Part shown: positions 1 to 5,167 of the stretch, one piece after another
How the letters are laid out: each line of letters opens with the position of its first letter
Numbering within the stretch: the first letter of the stretch is position 1
Source of the DNA: an uncultured Actinomycetes bacterium
GTDB lineage: Bacteria; Actinomycetota; Thermoleophilia; Solirubrobacterales; Solirubrobacteraceae
Direction of reading: 5' to 3'
Assembly (NCBI GenBank): GCA_937888775.1
Contig: CALAQT010000238.1
Span: 1 to 12,994, forward strand
Length of the DNA: 12,994 nucleotides
Notes under the pieces: model-generated
What the model was told of the DNA's origin: nothing
The model's input: the letters and a program-made list of their open reading frames with translations, nothing else
Database searches by the model: none
Translations under genes and position numbers: made by a program

Positions 1-2
1 TT

Positions 3-236
3 GACACCCTCACATACTATCAAAGCAGTAACCCATTTGCTGGCCGCGGTAATAACCTCGACGCTCGAGGCGAGCTGGCCGACTGCCGACAGGTTCGCGC
101 CCACAGTCCCGAAATCTTCGTAGGGCTTATCGACTCCGCCGCATTCGTGAACCGGCGACGCACCGAACTCGGCTCACGAACGATCGCCGCTCACGCACAG
201 CTAACCGAACCGCGCCTGCCGCCGACCGCCTGGTGA
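3..236 (+). CDS. C-terminal end of an unrecognised protein (5' end outside window)
   Basis: A reading frame is open from the first bases and ends at TGA 234-236, giving 77 residues with no start codon inside the window, so this is the tail of a gene that begins upstream. The visible part starts DTLTYYQSSNPFAGRG, has one cysteine (in LADCRQV), and continues with SPEIFVGLIDSAAFVNRRR before ending LPPTAW. I see no transmembrane segment and recognise no family. The codon pattern and the clean stop before a roughly 130-bp spacer favour real coding sequence over chance, but the evidence is modest. About 130 bases follow before the next start at 366. They hold only that gene's ribosome-binding site and no convincing hairpin. 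Confidence 0.45.
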   Translation, partial: DTLTYYQSSNPFAGRGNNLDARGELADCRQVRAHSPEIFVGLIDSAAFVNRRRTELGSRTIAAHAQLTEPRLPPTAW

Positions 237-354
237 TCTAGCGCGGGTCGTCGTCGAGTGAGCTAGCCAGTGAGGGGCAGAACGTTGTCCAGTTGGTCTC
301 GGACGACTTTAGGGAATGGATCGCCGGGTCGATAGCGGTCGCACGATACCTACG

Positions 355-360
355 AAGGAG
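355..360 (+). promoter_or_regulatory. Shine-Dalgarno AAGGAG for ATG 366
   Basis: AAGGAG lies five bases before ATG 366. It is the best ribosome-binding site in this part of the window. It marks ATG 366 as the intended start of the following membrane-anchored protein, although the frame from 366 stops at 429-431. Confidence 0.65.
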
Positions 361-365
361 AAGTC

Positions 366-431
366 ATGTCGGACACTTGGCGTAGTGCGTTAGACCGGAG
401 CGTCTCACCACAATATTTGCCGGCTGCCTAG
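366..431 (+). other. Frameshifted N-terminus of the Ser/Thr/Ala-rich protein
   Basis: ATG 366, with a strong Shine-Dalgarno site, encodes MSDTWRSALDR and then runs into TAG 429-431 after 21 codons. The next frame is open from 386 and, from about 398, encodes ERLTTIFAGCLAAILCLAG, an obvious membrane or signal-anchor segment that leads directly into the downstream frame. One extra base near 396-399 (for example a third G in CCGGAG) would join the two parts into a single protein of about 349 residues. The start belongs here and the downstream GTG 455 is probably not the native one. The cause could be a real mutation or a sequencing indel. Confidence 0.6.
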
Positions 432-454
432 CCGCGATCCTCTGCCTTGCTGGC

Positions 455-1414
455 GTGCTGCTTTGGTCACAGCTCCACGACGGCATGGTGGCGCCCCGGC
501 CCATCGCAGCCACACCCACGGTCATCGCCTCAGGTGAACGCGTCGGGCTGACGAGCCAGCGTGGGGATCAGGCAGCCAATTCCTCGGGAACCACTGCTCG
601 TGGAACCGGCGGCAGCACGGTCGCTGTGATCACTACGCATTCGAAGCTGTCGGCGAAGCCCGCTTTCGCAACAAGCACACGGGTTAATCCGAGCGCAGCC
701 GCCGTCAGCGTGAGGGTCACCGTTCGTCCAACCAACGACACTTCGGCTGCCAGGGCTACCCTAGCTGCCCCGGCTCCGACGGTTGCAACGGGTGCGACGA
801 AGCGTACGGGGACGGCACCGATCCGGGTGGCACGTTCTTCCTCCGCGTCCTCTCCGTCCCCCACCGTGTCCCTCGCTGCGACGGCGACTCCCGACGTCGC
901 GAGCTCCTCGACCTCTGGTAGCAGCGATTCAGGAACGCCTCGGAGCGCAGACACGGCACAGAGTGCGTCTGCAACCTCGCCCCCCGGCGTTACGGCGGCA
1001 AACTTCCATGGGATTGTGACCGGGCCGGGTGGTTATGAGGTCAACGCACAGGCCGATCCGGCGCTTGCGCAGCAGGTCCTAGACGAAAGCAACGCAGCTA
1101 TCCGCGACGATTTGGCTAACGGCTCTAATGGGTTCGGCGTCGGGGGATACCAGTTCCCGTCTGGAGCTCCGTTCGGCTTGAGCAACCCGCTGTTCACCGG
1201 CCAGACATACGGACCCACGTGGTTCGAAGGCTCAGGTTCGCCCGAGCCCCCTCCGTCCCAGTGGGCGATCGATCCCATCACGGGGTTGCCACACGAGCCG
1301 GCGACTGGAGCGGCCGTGACACCCAGTATGTGGGCTGTGAACCCGTGGAACCCTGAGTCGCCGAACTATGATCGCAACCTGTACGTCGCGGCAGGACAGA
1401 CTCCGCCGCAGTAG
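455..1414 (+). CDS. Ser/Thr/Ala-rich exported, membrane-anchored protein of unknown function
   Basis: From GTG 455 the frame encodes 319 residues, but the frame is open upstream to 386 and the missing part encodes a hydrophobic anchor, so the native start is probably ATG 366 across a frameshift. After the membrane segment comes a long low-complexity stretch rich in Ala, Ser, Thr and Val (roughly residues 15-180), typical of an extracellular stalk or an O-glycosylated linker. The C-terminal 140 residues are different: rich in Gly, Pro, Trp and Tyr, with FHGIVTGPGGYEVNAQADPA, NGFGVGGYQFPSGAPFGLSN, QWAIDPITGLPHEP and MWAVNPWNPESPNYDRNLYV. They contain no Cys and match no family I know. An N-in/C-out topology is inferred. 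A strong terminator follows 27 bases after the stop, so this appears to be a single-gene unit. Confidence 0.7.
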   Translation: MLLWSQLHDGMVAPRPIAATPTVIASGERVGLTSQRGDQAANSSGTTARGTGGSTVAVITTHSKLSAKPAFATSTRVNPSAAAVSVRVTVRPTNDTSAARATLAAPAPTVATGATKRTGTAPIRVARSSSASSPSPTVSLAATATPDVASSSTSGSSDSGTPRSADTAQSASATSPPGVTAANFHGIVTGPGGYEVNAQADPALAQQVLDESNAAIRDDLANGSNGFGVGGYQFPSGAPFGLSNPLFTGQTYGPTWFEGSGSPEPPPSQWAIDPITGLPHEPATGAAVTPSMWAVNPWNPESPNYDRNLYVAAGQTPPQ

Positions 1415-1440
1415 TCGGCAACAGTTGGTATCGCGCAGGA

Positions 1441-1477
1441 CGACTGCCTCGCCCAACCGGCGAGGCAGTCGCGTTTT
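1441..1477 (+). terminator. Rho-independent terminator after the Ser/Thr-rich protein gene
   Basis: A perfect 13-bp stem (1441-1453 with 1459-1471) closes a 5-base loop, CAACC, and is followed by CG and a TTTT run (1474-1477). It lies 27 bases after the stop at 1414. The stem is very stable; the T run is short, as is common in high-GC genomes. Confidence 0.8.
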
Positions 1478-1605
1478 GGGCGGTCGAGCCCGCCGGCCTG
1501 GGGGCGGCGAGAGAGTTCTCGACCGTGGCCAGCGCCGGTCGAGCTCCGCGTGGTGGAACGGATCCTCGTAAGCTATGGGATGTCCGGCGAGGCCAGTGAG
1601 GAAGG

Positions 1606-1803
1606 GTGAGCGATGAGCCGAAGGATCGCCGAAGCCATACAAGATCCACCCGCAGAGCCAGAACGTTCGAGACAGCCACTCTGTCGCGCGACGGCCGTCT
1701 CACTCCGGATGATCGCACGATCCCCGTCGCCAGCATTCTGAATGCGGCTGCCTCGGTGCTCGAACGTCCTCGCAGGTCGCATGCTGGCACGATTCGAGGC
1801 TAG
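1606..1803 (+). CDS. Possible small protein in the 1478-1836 spacer (weak)
   Basis: The 359-base spacer between the terminator and the DUF2723 gene holds no clear gene. Two overlapping short frames share a purine-rich site GAGGAAGGG (1598-1606). GTG 1606 gives 65 residues ending TAG 1801-1803, with PVASILNAAASVLERP in its second half. ATG 1613 gives 42 residues ending TGA 1739-1741, starts MSRRIAEAIQDPPAEPER, and has the better ribosome-binding spacing. Neither resembles a known family. A frameshifted small gene spanning both frames is possible given similar shifts elsewhere in the window, but chance is equally plausible. Confidence 0.2.
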   Translation: MSDEPKDRRSHTRSTRRARTFETATLSRDGRLTPDDRTIPVASILNAAASVLERPRRSHAGTIRG

Positions 1804-1815
1804 GCAGGGGCGGTT

Positions 1816-1827
1816 GAAGGAAAGGAG
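1816..1827 (+). promoter_or_regulatory. Shine-Dalgarno for the DUF2723 gene (copy A)
   Basis: GAAGGAAAGGAG ends nine bases before ATG 1837. It fixes the start of the DUF2723 protein, including its long basic N-terminal extension. Confidence 0.65.
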
Positions 1828-1836
1828 CGCCTGCCT

Positions 1837-4023
1837 ATGAGTGGACGGCGGGCCAAGCGCCAGAGCGGGCATCCGGCCCGAGCGGGGAGCCGGGGCGCTC
1901 CCCCGTCCCTGCGAAAGCCACTACCAAAGAGCAAAGGGACGCGTGCGCCGAGCCGGCCAAACAGGACCAGCCAGAGCAGAACATCGCTTACCTCGCGGCT
2001 GGGCGGCTGGTGGACCTCGGTGCTGCAGCGTAAAAGCCCTGGCTTCTCGCCGGCTCGGCCGCTGCCCGAGCTCGACCGTCGTGATCTCGTTTGGGCGGCG
2101 CTGACCGGCGTGGCCAGCGCGCCGCTGTTCGCGACGGTACTGACCAGCCACCCGTACCTCGGGGATGCAACCGAGACCGTCGCCGGGGTCAGCTCGCTGG
2201 GCATCCTGCACGATCCGGGCTATCCGACCTATGTGCTCGCAGCGCACCTGTTCACGCTGCTCGTCCCGATCGGCAACGAGGCGTTCCGAGTGAACCTGTT
2301 CAGCTTGTTCTGTGCCTCGCTGACGGTCGGCGGGGTGCAACTGCTGGCGCGCCGCTGCGGCGTCCCCCGCTGGGCCGCCGTGATTGGTGCGCTGGCGCTG
2401 GCGGCGAGCGCGGGCTTTTGGTTCTACAGCGGCTTCGCCAAGCACGACTTGTTCTCCGGGCTCCTGCTCTTGATCACGCTGCACCTCGCGCTCGCTTGGT
2501 GGGCGCAGCCGACCACGCGCAGGCTCGTCGCGCTGGCGGCCACGGTCGGTCTCGGACTGGGATCCTCATGGCCCTTGGAGCTGACGATCCTGCCGACGAT
2601 TGCGTTTGTCCTGTTCGCCTCGCGCCGCCAACTATCGGTGCGCTCACTCGCCTCCGCGACTGCCACCGGCCTGGTGGTCCTGGTCGCGATATACGGGTTC
2701 GTGATGGTCAGGGCCGCCCAGAATCCTCCCGTCAACTGGGGCGGGGCGACCACGATCAGCAGACTGTGGGAGCTGGTGAACCGCGCCGACTTCACGGCGC
2801 CCGGCAGCTCGGCGCGGGCGAGCTCAGCGCCCAAGGGCTTGGCTTGGGCGCCGACGCATTCCCCCATCCGCGGCGCTTCGGCCCCCGCCGCCACGATCAC
2901 GACATCCGCCGCTGTGACCGACGACGTCCTCAACTACGCCGTCATCTTCGGACGCGAGCTCGGGGTGCTCGCCTTGCTGCTGGCCGCCTTCGGCTTGCTC
3001 GCCAGTCTGACGTGGCGCCGCACCGCCGCTTCGTATCCGGTGTTGATTGCGTTCCTGGCCAACCTCATCGCCGCTAGGGCGGTGGTCAACTTCGGCGGCG
3101 ATTCCGGCAGCCTCGATACTGACCTGATCGACGAGGGATTCGTGCTCGGATGTTACTTCGCGCTCGCGTGCTGGCTGGCGATCGGCGCCGCCGAGTTGGT
3201 CGGGGCCCCCGGCCGCGTTGCGATTACGGGCCGCCTCAAAGACCGCCTCAGGCGACCGCTCGTTGCGGTCGGCCAGGCGCGCTTGTTCGTGCCGGCTGCT
3301 GCACTCGCGCTGGGAGCCGCGGTTGTGGTGCCGCTCGTGCTCGGGAACTGGTCCGGCGTGCAACGCTCTAGCAAGCCGTTCGCAGACGACTATGCGCAGG
3401 CGGTCTTCAGCGAGCTGCCTCCGCATGCCGCCGTCTTCATACTCGGCGCCAACCTCACCCAGCCGCTGATCTATAGGCAAGTCGTCTACCACCAGCGCAG
3501 GGATGTCGAGGTCGTGGCCGTCGACGGCCTGGAGTTCGGCTGGTACCGCCAGCAGCTCCGCAGCCGCCTCGGAATCCGCCTTCCGGCGCCGACCGGCGCC
3601 CCGCGCAACGATGCGGTCCGGACGATGAGCGCCGTTGCTCACGTCCGGCCCGTGTACCTCGATCCGCAGACGGTCCAGACCTTCTCCAGCGTCATCGGCT
3701 ACCGCCCCGTCGGCCTCCTGTCCCAGCTGGCGTCCGGTCACGGCCAAGCGCCCGTCAGCGCCCCGGCCGAACCCGAGCAGCGGCTGCTCGCGGCCGAGCG
3801 CCAGGCCGGCTTTCCCGACCACAACTGGAACATTTGGCCGAACGACGCCTTCGCCCAAGAGGAATATGCAGCCGCCACGCTGCACGTGGCCCAGGCTTAC
3901 TACCAGCGCCGCGACTTTGTGGGCATGCGCCGCGTGCTGCTCAACGACCTGAAGATCGAGCCGGGCGATCCGACGGCCGAGGGCGACCTCGCGCAGCTGG
4001 CCCGGTCTGGGCACACGGGCTGA
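1837..4023 (+). CDS. DUF2723 (PF11028) multi-pass membrane glycosyltransferase-like protein, copy A, complete
   Basis: This 728-residue integral membrane protein belongs to the DUF2723 family, predicted to be O-mannosyltransferase-like, lipid-sugar-dependent GT-C enzymes. Residues 1-80 are a basic, Arg/Pro/Ser-rich cytoplasmic tail. A first membrane helix (about 85-103) leads to the acidic loop motif GDATET (109-114), corresponding to the family DSGE motif. ILHDPGYPTYVLAAHLF (123-139) matches the family HPPGYPLY block, FRVNLFS (150-156) follows, and PPVNWG (297-302) is another family hallmark. Further helices lie between about 160 and 505. A variable Ala/Ser/Pro loop is at 320-362. The C-terminal extracytoplasmic domain (505-728) contains LPPHAAVFILGANLTQPLIY, RRDVEVVAVDGLEFGWYRQQ and a helical tail with YYQRRDFVGMRRVLLNDL. 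The stop is six bases before the next ATG, suggesting translational coupling to the GT2 gene. Acceptor and sugar are unknown. Confidence 0.85.
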   Translation: MSGRRAKRQSGHPARAGSRGAPPSLRKPLPKSKGTRAPSRPNRTSQSRTSLTSRLGGWWTSVLQRKSPGFSPARPLPELDRRDLVWAALTGVASAPLFATVLTSHPYLGDATETVAGVSSLGILHDPGYPTYVLAAHLFTLLVPIGNEAFRVNLFSLFCASLTVGGVQLLARRCGVPRWAAVIGALALAASAGFWFYSGFAKHDLFSGLLLLITLHLALAWWAQPTTRRLVALAATVGLGLGSSWPLELTILPTIAFVLFASRRQLSVRSLASATATGLVVLVAIYGFVMVRAAQNPPVNWGGATTISRLWELVNRADFTAPGSSARASSAPKGLAWAPTHSPIRGASAPAATITTSAAVTDDVLNYAVIFGRELGVLALLLAAFGLLASLTWRRTAASYPVLIAFLANLIAARAVVNFGGDSGSLDTDLIDEGFVLGCYFALACWLAIGAAELVGAPGRVAITGRLKDRLRRPLVAVGQARLFVPAAALALGAAVVVPLVLGNWSGVQRSSKPFADDYAQAVFSELPPHAAVFILGANLTQPLIYRQVVYHQRRDVEVVAVDGLEFGWYRQQLRSRLGIRLPAPTGAPRNDAVRTMSAVAHVRPVYLDPQTVQTFSSVIGYRPVGLLSQLASGHGQAPVSAPAEPEQRLLAAERQAGFPDHNWNIWPNDAFAQEEYAAATLHVAQAYYQRRDFVGMRRVLLNDLKIEPGDPTAEGDLAQLARSGHTG

Positions 4024-4029
4024 TCCTAG

Positions 4030-4281
4030 ATGCCGGCCCCGGAGATCAGTGTGTGCATCCTCGCCGGACACGGCGAGGAGGTTCTCGACGCCTGCTTGAG
4101 AAGCCTCCGTGCCCAGATCGCACCGCCTCCGTTCGAGCTGCTCGTCGGCGGCAACCCGAGCCCCGAGGCCGTCTCCGTCGTCCGATCTCACTTCCCGGCG
4201 GCCCAGGTGTGCGACACCGGCGCGCGTCTGCCCGGAGCGGCCCGCAATCCGTTGATCGATCGGGCACGCGGCGACCTTCTG
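4030..4281 (+). pseudogene. Truncated GT2 glycosyltransferase, copy A (first 84 residues only)
   Basis: ATG 4030 begins MPAPEISVCILAGHG, the nucleotide-sugar binding start of a GT-A fold family 2 glycosyltransferase. The 84 residues up to RARGDLL align throughout with the intact copy at 8491-9597, including LPGAARNPLI. In the intact copy the next residues are LFLDDD, the metal-binding motif. Here homology stops after codon CTG 4279-4281 and the frame continues to 4485 only as the antisense of a minus-strand gene. The catalytic half and the membrane anchors are lost, so the product should be inactive. It lies six bases after the DUF2723 stop, the same arrangement as copy B. Confidence 0.8.
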
Positions 4282-4495
4282 AACCGCGTCGAGCCATATG
4301 TCGAACGTGCTCCCGCCGACGCGCTCGACGAGAAGCATGCGGATACGTTCCCACGAAGCATGGTCCGCGGGGCCTGGTACGCCGAGGGTCCTGCGGACCT
4401 CGTCCAGGTTTACGTTCACCCGCCGCCGTCGACGCCGACCGCGGTCGGTCAGGTAGGTCTCCTCGATCGTGATCGACTGATCTGAGCTCCCCCCT
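4282..4495 (-). pseudogene. DnaA N-terminal-like domain, 3'-truncated, in a second frame behind the HTH protein
   Basis: On the minus strand a frame running from about 4495 to 4282 encodes SSDQSITIEETYLTDRGRRRRR, then VNVNLDEVRRTLGVP, then WERIRMLLVERVGGSTFDIW. The last block (W..I...L.ERVG.STFDIWL) resembles the DnaA N-terminal domain (DnaA_N), used for protein contacts in replication initiation. The frame is offset by one base from the upstream HTH frame. Adding one G to the six-G run (plus-strand C 4489-4494) would fuse the two into one protein with an N-terminal HTH and a C-terminal DnaA_N-like domain. It ends abruptly after WLDAVQ at about 4282, where GT2 sequence begins. Calling the domain DnaA_N-like is recognition by motif only. 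Confidence 0.5.
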
Positions 4496-5165
4496 TCAGG
4501 GGGGCTGGGGGGTGTTCTTTTGGTTCTGGGGTTCTGGGGTTCCTTCCCGTGCGCGCGTTGGGCGCCGGGGTTTGTGCCGGGGTTTGTGCCGGGGTTTTCG
4601 CACCGGCCGGGTCGAAAAGTGTCCGATCCTGACCGCCCTTTACATCGGAAACCCCGGTCAGGACCGGACGGTTTACGGGAGAAAGTGTCCGATCCTGACC
4701 GCCCTTTACGCCCGAAACCCCGGTCAGGACCGGACGGTTTACGGGAGAAAGTGTCCGATCGTGATCGCCCTTGGCCGACACGACCTCGTCGTTCCCGCTG
4801 ACCTCGGCGACGCCACCCACAAGCGCGTCGACGTTAGTTGGCGCCGCTTCCGGTCGGGGCTCGGCGAGTGGCACGACGAGTGGCCGCGCACCGGCCGGTG
4901 GCGCGACACGCCGCCCGGACGACGGACGCCTGGCTTCGCCGGCCACCTGCCGAGGGTCCATAACCTGCCAGTGGTTCGTGTTCCCTCGTCCGCCGACCCC
5001 GCTGAGCAAGTTCAGCTCGCCCGACCCGAGCAGCGCCTGCCGGGCGCGGCGGTAGGTCCTGTCCGCAACCCCCGCCGCCGCGCACAGCTGTTCGGTCGAG
5101 AGATCCTCGACGAAGCCTTCCCCGTCGGCGAGAGCGGCCATCGCCGCCAACAGCCGCCAACGCGC
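4449..5165 (-). CDS. Helix-turn-helix, possible replication-initiator-like protein of a mobile element (5'-truncated)
   Basis: The minus-strand frame enters coding-like sequence at about 5162 (RWRLLAAMAALADGEGF) and ends at TGA 4451-4449. The first 80 residues form a helical DNA-binding domain: STEQLCAAAGVADRTYRRAR fits a helix-turn-helix, followed by SGELNLLSGVGGRGNTNHW, a winged-helix-like hairpin. A Pro/Ala linker follows, then 22-residue repeats built from VNRPVLTGVS and KGGQDRTLSP, then TPAQ repeats and PPAPLKGG. The last 13 residues, a basic SRSRSRRPT tail, look like read-through in the wrong frame, with the true continuation being the DnaA_N-like domain. The native start is missing: upstream of about 5165 the DNA is antisense to a delta-60 gene. 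The architecture suggests a replication or regulatory protein of an integrated element. Function is unproven. Confidence 0.55.
   Translation of the reverse strand, partial: ARWRLLAAMAALADGEGFVEDLSTEQLCAAAGVADRTYRRARQALLGSGELNLLSGVGGRGNTNHWQVMDPRQVAGEARRPSSGRRVAPPAGARPLVVPLAEPRPEAAPTNVDALVGGVAEVSGNDEVVSAKGDHDRTLSPVNRPVLTGVSGVKGGQDRTLSPVNRPVLTGVSDVKGGQDRTLFDPAGAKTPAQTPAQTPAPNARTGRNPRTPEPKEHPPAPLKGGAQISRSRSRRPT
4489..4504. other. C6-TTCA-G6 hairpin at the frame change
   Basis: CCCCCC (4489-4494), loop TTCA, GGGGGG (4499-4504), followed by another G6 at 4507-4512. On the minus-strand message the C-side run becomes the GGGGGG where the HTH and DnaA_N-like frames part. There is no T run, so it is not a normal terminator. 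It is a plausible slippage or sequencing-error hotspot. Confidence 0.6.
4564..4598. repeat. 12-bp tandem repeat in the HTH gene linker
   Basis: GCCGGGGTTTGT occurs at 4564 and 4576, with a third partial copy at 4588. On the minus strand it encodes the TPAQ TPAQ TPAP linker. The period is a multiple of three, so copy-number change would not break the frame. Confidence 0.75.
4616..4772. repeat. 66-bp tandem repeat with internal inverted repeats (2 full copies and one partial)
   Basis: Units start at 4616, 4682 and 4748 with an exact 66-bp period. The first two units differ at about three positions, and the third matches only over its first 25 bases or so. Each full unit contains a 14-base inverted repeat, GTCCGATCCTGACC facing GGTCAGGACCGGAC (4621-4634/4656-4669 and 4687-4700/4722-4735), matching at 13 of 14 positions. 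On the minus strand it encodes 22-residue repeats containing NRPVLTGVS and GGQDRTLSP. The palindromic arms could form hairpins or be protein-binding sites inside the gene; that is inference. Confidence 0.85.
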
Positions 5166-5167
5166 GG

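Noticed and set aside
1..30. TTGACA at the first bases as a -35 promoter box
   Set aside because: No -10 box lies at 16-18 bases spacing, and the stretch is inside the open coding frame that ends at 236.
241..390. Small plus-strand frame with LVSDDFREWIAGSIAVARYL
   Set aside because: It has no ATG or GTG with a ribosome-binding site and overlaps the strong Shine-Dalgarno and start of the next gene.
2824..4281. Long minus-strand open frame opposite DUF2723 copy A
   Set aside because: It is the high-GC antisense shadow of a gene with clear family motifs. Only the first ~47 residues beyond 4281 look coding.
4282..4485. C-terminal 68 residues of the plus-strand frame after the GT2 copy A stub
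   Set aside because: This sequence is antisense to a recognisable minus-strand domain and has no match to the GT2 copy B continuation; it is only a run-on.
4489..4512. Rho-independent terminator
   Set aside because: There is a C6/G6 hairpin but no T run on either side that fits, and it lies inside a minus-strand coding region.
4615..4772. CRISPR array
   Set aside because: The unit is a contiguous 66-bp tandem coding repeat with no variable spacers and keeps the minus-strand reading frame.
4282..5165. Insertion sequence or transposon
   Set aside because: No transposase, terminal inverted repeats or target-site duplication were found at the two ends.
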